From NCBI RefSeq assembly GCF_000935025.1, contig NZ_CP010836.1:3782001-3846000 (forward strand): a stretch of DNA of 64,000 nucleotides, given 5' to 3'. Below the pieces are notes generated by a model. That model did no database searches and was not told the DNA's origin. It saw only the letters and a list, made by a program, of their open reading frames with translations. The position numbers were made by a program, and so were the translations under genes. Source of the stretch: Sphingomonas hengshuiensis (lineage in GTDB: Bacteria > Pseudomonadota > Alphaproteobacteria > Sphingomonadales > Sphingomonadaceae). Positions 13,860 through 22,298 of this stretch are shown here, one piece after another. The stretch's first letter is position 1, and every line of letters starts with the position of its first letter.

Positions 13860-15278
13860 ATGGTCGCCGCAGCCGCAAACGACGTGCCCGAGCCCATCCC
13901 CGCGGGCGAGATCGTGCTGGTCGGCGTTGCCGACGTGCGCGAGGGCGAGCGGCTTCGGCCTATCGATCCGGTCTGGGCCGAGGCGCTGGGCGGGATCATG
14001 GCCAAGGAGGGCCAGCAGACCCCGATCGAGATTTGCGCCGAGGCGGGTAAGCCGGGCTGGCTGCTGGTGGCGGGCGGGCATCGGCTTCGGGGTGCCGGCA
14101 TGGTCGGCATGGAGCTGATCGAGGCGCGGATCGTGTCGGGCAGCGAGGCGCATCGGCGGATGCGCGAAGTCACCGAGAATCTGTGGCGACGTGAGCTGGA
14201 GCCAATCGACCGCGCCGCGTTTCTCGCCGAGTTGGTGACGCTGCATAAGGTGTCGCGCGGGATCGACCCGACCAAGGATGGACGGTCGGCGTCGGTGCAG
14301 GTGCGCTGGCAGAAGGCTCTGAAGGAAGAGGCTGCCGATACAACGGCAACGGTTGCCGTTGTATATGGATGGAGCGCCGAAGTTGGCGAGCAGCTCGGGC
14401 TTTCCGAGCGCACCGTCCGCAACGACCTCTACCTTTACCGCCGTTTAGCCCCCTCTTTGATCGCCCGGCTGCGCGCCGTGCGGCACCCGGTTGCGGGGAA
14501 TGCGGCGCAGCTGAAGGCACTGGCGAAGCTGGAGCCGGGCGAGCAGGCGGCGGTGGTCGATATGCTGGCGCTGGTCGGCAATGATGGCGTGCCGCTGGTC
14601 AAGACGGTGAGCGATGCGCGGGCGCGGCTTTCGGGGGACAGCGCGGCTGTCGACCCGGCGGACAAGCGCTTTGCGACGATCATCGGCACCCTAAAGCGCA
14701 TGGGCGTGTCGGAGCGACTGGGGTTGTTCCAGTCTCCGCAATTCCATGATCTTATTCCGGCTGAGGCGCGGCAGTTGCTGGCGCCGATGCTGCGCGCTGG
14801 CGCCGAGAGCGATGGGGAAGAGAATGACCTCGGGTTTGAATCGGCGCGTTCAAGCAGCCGAGAAGCTGGGTTGGGTCGCGATGAGCGATCTGTTCTGGCG
14901 GGCGGGGCTGACGCGGGACGCCAGCGACATCCTCGCGGCGCAAAGGGCGAAGGTACATCCGCGCACGGTGCGCCGTTGGCGGGACGATCAAGCGTATCTG
15001 CGGGAGCTGCTGACGCAGAGGTAAATCCGCTCACACCCGCCGTGCCGATCCGGCAATCGTGCAAGCCGGATTACATGGTTTGCCTGGAGTGCGGCGAGAA
15101 GGTCCAGCACCTTAGCCTGCACCTTCGCACGGCGCATATCCTGACGCGCGCCGAGTATCTCGTGCGGTGGAAGCTGCCGCTCGACTATCCGTTCCTCGCG
15201 CCCAATTACAGCGAGGCGCGGCGCAAGGCACACCGGGCGAACGTTGTGCGCGTCGTTGCCGCGCGGGGTGCGGCATGA
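13860..15278 (+). CDS. ParB-like protein, frame open through to a MucR-family zinc-finger domain
   Basis: The frame encodes 472 aa. Residues 1-about 310 form a ParB/Srx nuclease-type domain (LLVAGGHRLRGAGMVGMELI, then REVTENLWRRELEPIDRAAF) and an HTH (GEQLGLSERTVRNDLYLYRR). The last about 75 residues are a MucR/Ros-type domain (PDYMVCLECGEKVQHLSLHL, then HILTRAEYLVRW). The linker between them overlaps a separate HTH gene in another frame. The MucR part may instead be translated alone from about GTG 15042. GGAGG precedes ATG 13860. The role is probably early regulation or host DNA interaction. Confidence 0.65.
   Translation: MVAAAANDVPEPIPAGEIVLVGVADVREGERLRPIDPVWAEALGGIMAKEGQQTPIEICAEAGKPGWLLVAGGHRLRGAGMVGMELIEARIVSGSEAHRRMREVTENLWRRELEPIDRAAFLAELVTLHKVSRGIDPTKDGRSASVQVRWQKALKEEAADTTATVAVVYGWSAEVGEQLGLSERTVRNDLYLYRRLAPSLIARLRAVRHPVAGNAAQLKALAKLEPGEQAAVVDMLALVGNDGVPLVKTVSDARARLSGDSAAVDPADKRFATIIGTLKRMGVSERLGLFQSPQFHDLIPAEARQLLAPMLRAGAESDGEENDLGFESARSSSREAGLGRDERSVLAGGADAGRQRHPRGAKGEGTSAHGAPLAGRSSVSAGAADAEVNPLTPAVPIRQSCKPDYMVCLECGEKVQHLSLHLRTAHILTRAEYLVRWKLPLDYPFLAPNYSEARRKAHRANVVRVVAARGAA
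14824..15024 (+). CDS. Small HTH protein overlapping the ParB-MucR frame
   Basis: The product is 66 aa: MTSGLNRRVQAAEKLGWVAM, then TRDASDILAAQRAKVHPRTVRRW. A GGGGAAG Shine-Dalgarno lies just upstream. It lies in a different frame wholly inside the open frame of the ParB-MucR gene, in the stretch that looks like a low-complexity linker there. It may be the true coding frame, with ParB ending and MucR restarting around it. Confidence 0.55.
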   Translation: MTSGLNRRVQAAEKLGWVAMSDLFWRAGLTRDASDILAAQRAKVHPRTVRRWRDDQAYLRELLTQR

Positions 15279-15562
15279 AGCGGCTGCGCCCCCGGATCGT
15301 GCCGCTTAACCCGGCGCAGGCCGAGCAGCTCCGCACGATCCTGGCGCTGATCGTGCGGCGCGCGGCGGGCCGGGTCGATACGGCGCGGGTGTGGGCCGAA
15401 CTGGCCGAGCAGCACGGCGCCACGCTCCATTTCGTCAACGGGACCCATCACCTCAACATCGCCGGCATCGCCGCGACCTGCACCTCGTGCACCGCGGGCG
15501 TCATCGCCGCGTGGGTGCGCGCGGCGCGGCGGCGGCTGGCGCAAGCGGGAGAGCAGGCATGA
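15275..15562 (+). CDS. Hypothetical early phage protein (95 aa)
   Basis: It starts MKRLRPRIVPLNPAQAEQLR with an ATGA overlap to the MucR stop. The rest (AGRVDTARVWAELAEQHGAT, ATCTSCTAGVIAAWVRAARR) has two close cysteines (CTSC). No family is recognised. Confidence 0.6.
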   Translation: MKRLRPRIVPLNPAQAEQLRTILALIVRRAAGRVDTARVWAELAEQHGATLHFVNGTHHLNIAGIAATCTSCTAGVIAAWVRAARRRLAQAGEQA

Positions 15563-15705
15563 AAATCCGTGTGGCTTCGCGGCCCGACCCGGTGCGCGTG
15601 CAGATCAGCGTCGGCGACCTGGTGTTCGCGTTCGTGTTGGGCGGCGCGTTTTTCGTGCCGATCGTCCTGCTGGCGATCGGGATTGCGACGGGGGCGTTCG
15701 AATGA
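15559..15705 (+). CDS. Small single-pass membrane protein (48 aa)
   Basis: A short basic N-terminus is followed by one transmembrane segment (LVFAFVLGGAFFVPIVLLAI). ATGA overlaps are present on both sides. The function is unknown. Confidence 0.55.
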   Translation: MKIRVASRPDPVRVQISVGDLVFAFVLGGAFFVPIVLLAIGIATGAFE

Positions 15706-16205
15706 CGCCGAACCAGAGTCAGGCGCTGGACTTCGTCCGGGAGCGCATCACCAAGGCGGGGTTCGCCCCGACCCTCAAGGAAATCGCCGAGCAAGTCGGG
15801 GTGTCCGAGCCGGGCGCGCGCCGGATCGTCGAGGCGCTGGCGGCGCAGGGCTATCTGCAGCGCAAGCCAGGCATGACGCGGGGGATCGAGCTGCCGGGCA
15901 GCGACCTGCGCGTGGTGGACAGCGCCGCATTGTGCGCCGAGCTGAAACGGCGCGGCGAATGGCCGGTGGCCGAGCGGCGGGGCGCGAGCGATGGCGGGGA
16001 TTGCGGCGCGTTCGGATGCCGGGACGCGGCGGTGCATGACGGGTTTTGCGGGCATCATTGGGGGCTGATCCCGCCGGGCGTGCTGCGCTCGCTACAGGAA
16101 CGCGCGCGGTGGCTCCACGAAGAGCCGACGATCGCAAGCCGGCGGGCGTACATGCAGGTGTACCAAATGGTGCGCGACATGCTGCACTCGACGTGGCGCC
16201 GGTGA
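15702..16205 (+). CDS. LexA-type winged-helix DNA-binding protein
   Basis: The product is 167 aa. Residues 1-65 match the LexA DNA-binding domain (ALDFVRERITKAGFAPTLKE, then AEQVGVSEPGARRIVEALAA QGYLQRKPGMTRGIEL). There is no S24 peptidase. Instead, the C-terminal half has a Cys/His group (DCGAFGC...HDGFCGHHWG), possibly metal-binding. It could be an anti-LexA-like or early regulatory protein that competes for SOS boxes. Confidence 0.7.
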   Translation: MTPNQSQALDFVRERITKAGFAPTLKEIAEQVGVSEPGARRIVEALAAQGYLQRKPGMTRGIELPGSDLRVVDSAALCAELKRRGEWPVAERRGASDGGDCGAFGCRDAAVHDGFCGHHWGLIPPGVLRSLQERARWLHEEPTIASRRAYMQVYQMVRDMLHSTWRR

Positions 16206-16450
16206 TGGCGGCGCGGGTGCCCGAGGCCGACCGGCTGCGCGCATGCCGCCTGCGCTTCGAGCGGGCGCTGCGCGACGGGATCACGATGACCGAGGCCGAC
16301 ACGCGGCTGTCGCTGGAGCGGATCGCCGAGCGTCGGCGCCGGATCGAGGCGATTCGCACCCGCGCGGCGCCGGTCGCCGCCGACCGATCGACCCAGACCT
16401 ATCACCGCAACTGCGCGCTCCTGGGCGAGCGCGACGATCAGGAGGATTGA
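16205..16450 (+). CDS. Hypothetical helical phage protein (81 aa)
   Basis: It is very basic and helical (EADRLRACRLRFERALRDGI, LSLERIAERRRRIEAIRTRA). The ATG overlaps the upstream stop. No family is recognised. Confidence 0.5.
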   Translation: MAARVPEADRLRACRLRFERALRDGITMTEADTRLSLERIAERRRRIEAIRTRAAPVAADRSTQTYHRNCALLGERDDQED

Positions 16451-16453
16451 GCG

Positions 16454-16627
16454 ATGCGTGCGATGTTGAGGACGAGAGTCCAGCGGATCAGCCGACAGGA
16501 GCACCGCGAGGCGCTGGCATGGGCGCGGCGGTGGCGCGCTGAGCACCGGGCCGAGTTCGACGCTCTTTACCCGCCGTTGAAGTACGCACCGCGCTGCCCG
16601 ACCTGCGGCCAGGAGCGCGGGGCATGA
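16454..16627 (+). CDS. Hypothetical small basic protein with CxxC (57 aa)
   Basis: It starts MRAMLRTRVQRISRQEHREA and ends YAPRCPTCGQERGA, a C-terminal CPTC knuckle. It overlaps the next gene by ATGA, and GGAGG precedes the start. The function is unknown. Confidence 0.55.
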   Translation: MRAMLRTRVQRISRQEHREALAWARRWRAEHRAEFDALYPPLKYAPRCPTCGQERGA

Positions 16628-17007
16628 GCGGCGGTTCCAACCTGCGCCGGGCGCCCGATGCGCTGACGCCGCCGCGCGTCGCCCAGTTCCTGCGGATGCT
16701 GGAGGCGGTGAATTCCGATCCCTGGGAGGTGGCGATGCGCGCCGCGAAGCCGGTGGCCTATCTGCGCGCCGAGCCGGGCCAGGCGCGCAAGCCGGCGCCG
16801 GTGAGCTGGGCCGAGCGCGAGATCGCGCGGAGCGAGGCGGCGCGCGCATGGCTGCGCCAGCGGGGCGTTGCCGTGGTGCGCGTGCTGAGCGCCGCCGCGG
16901 TGCCCACGGGCATGTTCACGGTCTCGACGCACCGGGGCGAGTTCACGCGCGCGGACGTGGTGCGGATCGCCGAGGGCATGGGGTTTTGCGGGGAGGATGC
17001 GGCGTGA
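16624..17007 (+). CDS. Hypothetical early phage protein (127 aa)
   Basis: The N-terminus reads MSGGSNLRRAPDALTPPRVA. The middle is mixed helix and basic. The C-terminus (FTRADVVRIAEGMGFCGEDA) looks like a small alpha-helical domain. It overlaps both neighbours. No family is recognised. Confidence 0.55.
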   Translation: MSGGSNLRRAPDALTPPRVAQFLRMLEAVNSDPWEVAMRAAKPVAYLRAEPGQARKPAPVSWAEREIARSEAARAWLRQRGVAVVRVLSAAAVPTGMFTVSTHRGEFTRADVVRIAEGMGFCGEDAA

Positions 17008-17150
17008 TGCGCTGGCTTCCCCGCTTCGAGTCCTACGAATGGTGCGGCTGCGATGACGGCGGCGAATTCGAGGGCCGGGAGTTCACCGCGACCTGGGGCC
17101 GCTGGACGATGACGCTCGCGTTCGGGCGCTACAACGGGCGGCTTGACTGA
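17007..17150 (+). CDS. Hypothetical small acidic/aromatic protein (47 aa)
   Basis: It begins MRWLPRFESYEWCGCDDGGE and ends MTLAFGRYNGRLD. The start may also be GTG 17004. The stop/start overlap chain with both neighbours supports its being real. No family is recognised. Confidence 0.45.
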   Translation: MRWLPRFESYEWCGCDDGGEFEGREFTATWGRWTMTLAFGRYNGRLD

Positions 17151-17557
17151 TGGTCGCCTATTCCTTCGCGCCGATGTTCGCCGAGGCCGTTGCCAGTCTG
17201 GCGAAGCGGCAGACGGTGCGTGCCTTTCGCAAGCGCCACGCGAGGCCGGGCGAAGCGCTCCAGCTCTACACGAGCATGCGGACTCGATCCTGCCGCAAGC
17301 TGCTTGCGGTCGACCCGGTGTGCGTCGATCTGCGCCACATCCTGATCGCGCACGGGGCGCTTCAGCCGCTCTTTATCTCGATCGAAGGGCGCGACCTCGA
17401 TCGCGATGAAATCGAAGCGTTCGCGATCGCAGACGGATTCGGCGGCGGCGCGGAGCCGGATGGCCTGGCTGCCGACCGCATGGCTGATTTCTGGCTGCGG
17501 CATCATGGGGCCGAGTCCTTTGGCGGCGTCGTGATCCGCTGGGAGCCGCGCGCCTGA
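17150..17557 (+). CDS. ASCH-like domain protein
   Basis: The product is 135 aa. The N-terminal part (YSFAPMFAEAVASLAKRQTV RAFRKRHARPGEALQLYTSM RTRSC) follows the ASCH fold pattern: a KRQT(V/I)R motif, then H.RPGE.LQLYT. ASCH domains bind RNA or modified nucleosides. Here the protein is followed by the gene just before MuA. Its role in the phage is unknown. Confidence 0.65.
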   Translation: MVAYSFAPMFAEAVASLAKRQTVRAFRKRHARPGEALQLYTSMRTRSCRKLLAVDPVCVDLRHILIAHGALQPLFISIEGRDLDRDEIEAFAIADGFGGGAEPDGLAADRMADFWLRHHGAESFGGVVIRWEPRA

Positions 17558-18006
17558 TGTCCCGCCGCGCCGCCCCCGATCCTCGCCAGATCGACCTGTT
17601 CGCCGCCGAGAGGCCGGTGGGCAGGCCGGGAGGGTTTGCGGGTGCGGATGCGTGGGTGGCGACCGAGGTCGCGCAGATGCTGAAGGACGATCCGCGCAGC
17701 CGCGAGGAGATTGCCGGGGCACTGAGCGCGTCGCTTTGCGAGGAAGTCTCGCGCTGGATGCTGGATGCCTATGCGTCGCCGGGGCGCGACAGCCACAATA
17801 TCAGCTTTGCGCGCGCCATCGCGCTGGCGGCGGTCACCGGAAGCCGGGCGCTGATCGAAGAAGCGGTCGCGCGGCTGGGCGGTGAAATCTCGTGGGGATC
17901 GCAGATCGTCGCCGCCGAGCTGGGCCGCGCCGAGGCCGAGGCCGAACGGCTGAAAATCAAGATCAAGACACTGCGCCACATGGTGCGAAGGGACGGACAT
18001 CGGTGA
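17557..18006 (+). CDS. Hypothetical protein upstream of MuA (149 aa)
   Basis: Residues about 40-130 are helical (VATEVAQMLKDDPRSREEIA, then VSRWMLDAYASPGRDSHNIS), ending in a charged coiled coil (AELGRAEAEAERLKIKIKTL). It overlaps the MuA start by GTGA, so it is translationally coupled to the transposase. Counterparts sit next to A in other alphaproteobacterial Mu-like phages, as far as I recall. Confidence 0.6.
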   Translation: MSRRAAPDPRQIDLFAAERPVGRPGGFAGADAWVATEVAQMLKDDPRSREEIAGALSASLCEEVSRWMLDAYASPGRDSHNISFARAIALAAVTGSRALIEEAVARLGGEISWGSQIVAAELGRAEAEAERLKIKIKTLRHMVRRDGHR

Positions 18007-19970
18007 AATTGGGCGGGGGAAAAGAGTGGTTCACCGCGTCGGAGCTGGCCGAGCTGGCGTTGCCGGGCCTGTCGACCGCGCGGAACAAGATCAACCAGCG
18101 CGCCAGGGACGAAGTCTGGGCGTTGAAGGTCAGCGCGACCGGCGCACCGCTGGCGCGGCCCCGGATGGGGGCCAAGGGCGGCGGGCTGGAATATCACCTG
18201 TCCGCGCTGCCCGCCGCCGCGCGATCGGCGCTGGTCGCGCGGGGCGTGGGGGTGGTCGCCGACGTGTCGAGCGCGCCCGAGACCGGGAGTGCCGCGAAGT
18301 GGCGCTGGTACGCCGCGCAGACCGACAAGACCAAGGCCGAGGCCGAGCGGCGCATGGCGATCATCGCGCTGGTCGAAACCTATGAGAGCGTCGGGCTGAC
18401 GCGCAGCGCGGCGGTTGCCAGCGTGGCGGGCCAGCGCGGCGTGGGCGCGTCGACGCTGTGGGACTGGCTGACCCGCATCCAGGGCATCCCGCACTCCGAC
18501 CGGCTACCGATCCTGGCGCCGGGCAAGGCGTGCGGGGGCAAGGAAGCCGAAATGGACGATCGCCTCTGGGAGTATTTCAAGTCGGATTATCTGCGCCCCG
18601 AAGCGCCGACCTATGCCGATTGCTATCGCCGGACCACCGAATATGCGGGCACGATCGATGCGCCGATGCCGTCGCTGAAGGCGCTGACGCGCAGGCTGCA
18701 ACGCGAGATCGATCCGCGCGTCGTGATCCTGCGCCGCAAGGGCGCCGACGCGCTGCGCCAGACGCTGCCGCCGCAGACCCGCAGCGTGCGCGACCTCCAC
18801 GCGCTGGAGGCGGTCAATATCGACGGGCACAAGTTCGACGTGTTCGTGCGCTGGCCGGATGGACGGATCGGGCGCCCGCTGATGGTGGCGATCCAGGACC
18901 TGTACAGCCGCATGTTCCTGTCGTGGCGGATCGACGAGAGCGAAAGCGCGCTGAGCACCCGGCTGGTGTTTGCCGACCTGTTCCGCGACTGGGGTATTCC
19001 CAAGGCGTGCGTGCTCGACAATGGCCGCGCCTTTGCCAGCAAGGAACTCACCGGCGGTGCGAAGAGCCGGTATCGGTTCAAGATTCGCGACACCGACCCG
19101 ACCGGCGTGCTGGTCGCGCTGGGAATCGCGATCCATTGGGCGTTGCCGTTTCGCGGCCAGTCCAAGCCGATCGAGCGGGGTTTCCGCGATTTTTGCCAGT
19201 CGATCGCCAAGCATCCGGCGTTCGCGGGTGCATATACGGGCAACAAGCCCGACGCCAAGCCCGAGAATTACGGCGAGAAGGCGATTCCGATCGAGGTGTT
19301 CCGCGAGGTCGTGGCGCGCGGCATCGCCGCGCACAACGCCCGCGAGGGTCGCCGGACCGAGACGGCGAACGGGAGCAGCTTCGGAGCGGTGTTCCGCGAA
19401 AGCTATGCGACCGCCCCGATCGGCAAGGCGACCGATGAGCAGGTGCGGCTGGCCATGCTGTCGGCCGAGAGCGTGCGGTGCCATCGCAAGACGGGTGAGA
19501 TCGTGCTGGAGGGCAACCGCTACTGGTCGGCGGAGCTGAGCGCGCATCATGGCGAGCTGCTGACGATCCGGTTCGACCCGGACAACCTGCACTCCGAGAT
19601 TCAGGTCTATACCCAGGCCGGTGAATTCATTGCGACCGTGCCGGTTTACGCGCCGGTCGGGTTTTTCGACAAGGCGGGCGCGAAGGCGCGGGCCAAGCTG
19701 GAAGCCGATTACAAGCGCAAGGTCCGCGACATGGCGAAGGCCGAGCAGCTGCTCGACGCCGCCGATCTGGCCGCGATGCTGCCCGATTACGAAGACGAGA
19801 CCCCGGCTCCGCAAGCCGGCGTGGTGCGCCCCGTGCGCCACCGCGGCCACACCGTGGCGCAGATCAAGCCGGTGACCCAGCGCCAGCAGCTCGCCGCCGT
19901 CGAACAAGCGAACCTCGACATCATCGACCGCCTCGCCGCCGCGCGAACGAAGCTGCGGTCGGTCCAATAA
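18003..19970 (+). CDS. A: Mu-type transposase A
   Basis: The product is 655 aa (MuA 663). The N-terminal winged helix has WFTASELAELALPGLSTARN. The rve catalytic core carries D274 (VNIDGHKFD), D339 (CVLDNGRAFASK) and E391 (SKPIERGFRDFC), spaced like D269/D336/E392 of MuA. A Mu-transpos_C beta barrel and a basic helical tail follow. The start is GTG 18003, overlapping the upstream TGA. It integrates and replicates the phage by transposition; the ends it should act on are at 11849 and 50317. Confidence 0.95.
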   Translation: MKLGGGKEWFTASELAELALPGLSTARNKINQRARDEVWALKVSATGAPLARPRMGAKGGGLEYHLSALPAAARSALVARGVGVVADVSSAPETGSAAKWRWYAAQTDKTKAEAERRMAIIALVETYESVGLTRSAAVASVAGQRGVGASTLWDWLTRIQGIPHSDRLPILAPGKACGGKEAEMDDRLWEYFKSDYLRPEAPTYADCYRRTTEYAGTIDAPMPSLKALTRRLQREIDPRVVILRRKGADALRQTLPPQTRSVRDLHALEAVNIDGHKFDVFVRWPDGRIGRPLMVAIQDLYSRMFLSWRIDESESALSTRLVFADLFRDWGIPKACVLDNGRAFASKELTGGAKSRYRFKIRDTDPTGVLVALGIAIHWALPFRGQSKPIERGFRDFCQSIAKHPAFAGAYTGNKPDAKPENYGEKAIPIEVFREVVARGIAAHNAREGRRTETANGSSFGAVFRESYATAPIGKATDEQVRLAMLSAESVRCHRKTGEIVLEGNRYWSAELSAHHGELLTIRFDPDNLHSEIQVYTQAGEFIATVPVYAPVGFFDKAGAKARAKLEADYKRKVRDMAKAEQLLDAADLAAMLPDYEDETPAPQAGVVRPVRHRGHTVAQIKPVTQRQQLAAVEQANLDIIDRLAAARTKLRSVQ

Positions 19971-19988
19971 TCCAAGGAGGATCAGGGC

Positions 19989-20963
19989 ATGAACAATCCG
20001 GAAGACGTACCGATCGACGCCACCGAAATGATCGAGTGGATCAAGGAATATCGCCAGGTCAAGAATATGAGCTGGGCCGGACTGGCGCGGGTCAGCGGCA
20101 TTCCGGCGGGCACGCTCAATCCTGTCGGGCTGGGTGTCTACAAGGGCAATATCGATAATATCGCCCGCAAAATCTACATGTTCCGCCAGAAAGTCGAGAG
20201 CCAGCAGGCGCGGGTTCGCACGTTGCTCAACAAGCCGACGTTCCTGGAGACCAAGACGGCACGGCGCATCCTGAGCATTTTGGAGCAGGCGCAGGACGGT
20301 GGGCTGGTGCTGATCGCGACCGGCCCCGGCACCGGCAAGACGATGACCGCCGAGCATTATCGCAAGGGCATGTCGAACGTCTGGCTGGCGACGATGGACG
20401 AAACGACGCGCACCCCGACCGCGATGATCGCCGAGGTGCTGCGCGCCATGCGGATTTCGCCGGTCAACGGGCGGACGGACGCGCGATCGGTGCAGATCAA
20501 GGAGCATATGCAGGATCGCCAGGGGCTGTTGCTGGTCGACGAGGCCAATCACCTCGACCTGCCCGCGATCGAAGTGCTGCGGAACTGGCACGATATTTCG
20601 GGGGGCGGGATCGCGCTGCTCGGCAACGAGGAGCTGTACCGCCGCATCTATGGCCATGGCACCACCGGCCACCAGTACGCCCGGCTGCGCAGCCGCATCG
20701 CGATGGATCATCACCAGGACATGCCGCGCCCCGAGGATGTCAGTGTCTATCTCGACAATGCCGGGATCGAGAGCGACGACGTGCGCCAGCTGTTGTCGCG
20801 GCGCGCGCTGGCGCGCGATTCGGGCGGGCTGCGCGAAATCCAGAAGGTGATCGAGCTGGCGCACAAGCTGGCGATCGGCGAGGACACCGTCGTCGCCGAC
20901 CAGCATTTCCGCGACGCGCTCCAGGTGCGTTCGACCAGCTATGTGCGGGGGGCAGCGGCATGA
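19989..20963 (+). CDS. B: Mu-type target-selection ATPase B
   Basis: The product is 324 aa (MuB 312). An HTH N-terminus (WAGLARVSGIPAGTLN) precedes an AAA+ domain. Walker A is at residues 111-118 (TGPGTGKT) and Walker B is LLLVDEANHLD. A GGAGG Shine-Dalgarno lies in the 18-bp gap after A. It should deliver target DNA to MuA and give target immunity. Confidence 0.93.
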   Translation: MNNPEDVPIDATEMIEWIKEYRQVKNMSWAGLARVSGIPAGTLNPVGLGVYKGNIDNIARKIYMFRQKVESQQARVRTLLNKPTFLETKTARRILSILEQAQDGGLVLIATGPGTGKTMTAEHYRKGMSNVWLATMDETTRTPTAMIAEVLRAMRISPVNGRTDARSVQIKEHMQDRQGLLLVDEANHLDLPAIEVLRNWHDISGGGIALLGNEELYRRIYGHGTTGHQYARLRSRIAMDHHQDMPRPEDVSVYLDNAGIESDDVRQLLSRRALARDSGGLREIQKVIELAHKLAIGEDTVVADQHFRDALQVRSTSYVRGAAA

Positions 20964-21382
20964 GCGGGCTACAGCAGGCACGGAGCCCGCGCATCGTCGC
21001 CATCATATTGGACGGTGCACCGGATGCCGCCGCTCGGGCGCGTCTGCGCCGGCTCGTTGCGGATTCGGGATGCCTAGCGGTGCCCGCGATTCCCGAGGTC
21101 GAGGAGGTAATCGCGCGCGTCGCCTTCGAAATGGGGGTGCCGCACTCCGAGATCGTGGGTGCCGCACGCGGCCCGAGGCTGGCGCGGGCGCGGCGGGCGG
21201 TAGCCTGGGTCGCGAAGCGCCTGGGGCGGTCGCCCAGCGAAATCGGGCGCCGGACGGGCAATCGCGACCATTCGACCGTGCTTAGCCAGATCAGGCGCGC
21301 CGAGAACATGCGGCCGATCGACCCCGCCTTCCGAGCGCTCACCGACCGGCTTGTCGCCGAATTCGAATGGATCGCAGCATGA
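20960..21382 (+). CDS. Stand-alone DnaA domain IV-like DNA-binding protein
   Basis: The product is 140 aa. Residues about 45-125 match the C-terminal DNA-binding domain of DnaA: VAFEMGVPHSEIVGAARGPR, ARARRAVAWVAKRLGRSPSE IGRRTGNRDHSTVLSQIRRA. The last part matches the DnaA signature that contacts the DnaA box (GxRDHSTV). There is no AAA+ domain. The gene follows B by ATGA. It may bind DnaA boxes to redirect or block host initiation. Similar proteins occur in other phages. Confidence 0.8.
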   Translation: MSGLQQARSPRIVAIILDGAPDAAARARLRRLVADSGCLAVPAIPEVEEVIARVAFEMGVPHSEIVGAARGPRLARARRAVAWVAKRLGRSPSEIGRRTGNRDHSTVLSQIRRAENMRPIDPAFRALTDRLVAEFEWIAA

Positions 21383-22095
21383 GCGCGGAACGTATCTGGG
21401 GGCGCGGGCGCGTCGCGGGTGTCGTCGACATGCCGGGGCGCAAGCGCGTGGCGGCTGTGGCCGCGCTGCCTTCCTCGCCCCTTCGCAACAAGCTGATCGG
21501 CAAGGTCAAGATCGCGCAGAAGGACCTGAAGCTGTCCGACGAGGATTATCGCGCGGTGCTGGTGGAAGTCACCGGCAAGCGCAGCGCGCGGGAGTGCAGC
21601 GAGGGCCAGCTGGTCGCGGTGATCGAGCGGTTCAAGGCGCGCGGGTGGGTGCAGGCGGCGCCCAAGGGCCGCGCAGGCAAGACCCGGCCCGCCGACCATG
21701 CCGTCGCCGCCAAGGCGCGGGCGTTGTGGATTTCGCTCTATCACCTCGGCGCGATCGACGATCCGAGCGAGGCGGCGCTGGAGAAAATGGCGCGCAAGAT
21801 GCTCAAATGCGAGCGGATGCAATGGGCCGACCAGTCGCAGGGATACAAGCTGATCGAGGCGCTGAAGGCGATGGGCGCCCGTGAAGGGTGGCACATGGAC
21901 CTGTCCGGAGTGCCGACAGAGGACCAGACCAAGGCCCTCAAGAGGTGGCTGATCCGCGCGATCCGGATGAAGCTGGAGAAGCTGGGCGTTGGCGTGGCGA
22001 CGACTGCCCTGGCCTGCAACGTTGAGGCGACCCCGGCAGAACTGGACGAGGCAGCGAGCGAGTTGGGCAAGCTCCTGCGGGCCGCACGGGCATGA
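21379..22095 (+). CDS. gemA: GemA/gp16-like regulatory protein (DUF1018)
   Basis: The product is 238 aa. The central region (KIAQKDLKLSDEDYRAVLVE VTGKRSARECSEGQLVAVIE) is the DUF1018 signature. The second half (HAVAAKARALWISLYHLGAI) completes the gp16 family. In Mu the GemA product affects host gene expression and DNA supercoiling. ATG 21379 overlaps the previous stop. Confidence 0.85.
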   Translation: MSAERIWGRGRVAGVVDMPGRKRVAAVAALPSSPLRNKLIGKVKIAQKDLKLSDEDYRAVLVEVTGKRSARECSEGQLVAVIERFKARGWVQAAPKGRAGKTRPADHAVAAKARALWISLYHLGAIDDPSEAALEKMARKMLKCERMQWADQSQGYKLIEALKAMGAREGWHMDLSGVPTEDQTKALKRWLIRAIRMKLEKLGVGVATTALACNVEATPAELDEAASELGKLLRAARA

Positions 22096-22298
22096 TGGCC
22101 GCGCTCAACCTCGACCGGCGCGGCTATCGCCCGCTGTACCGCACCGGCACGCTGTGCCCCGGTTGCGGCAAGGGGCATTGGATCGTCGGGCGGCAATCGG
22201 CGGAGTGCGTGCGTTGCGCCACCGCGTTGCCGCTGGCGCCGGTCGAGATCGAACCCGCCGTGCCGCCGCACCGCCCGGCCTGGGCCGATCGTCCGTGA
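22092..22298 (+). CDS. Small zinc-ribbon protein (68 aa)
   Basis: CPGCGKGHWIVGRQSAECVRC forms a two-knuckle zinc ribbon. The layout recalls Com of Mu, but there is no mom gene nearby, so the name is not used. It is coupled by overlaps to gemA and to the Mor gene. Confidence 0.6.
   Translation: MMAALNLDRRGYRPLYRTGTLCPGCGKGHWIVGRQSAECVRCATALPLAPVEIEPAVPPHRPAWADRP

Noticed and set aside
22092..22298. A com/mom DNA modification operon
   Set aside because: The zinc ribbon resembles Com in size, but no mom-like acetyltransferase gene is present near it or at the right end.
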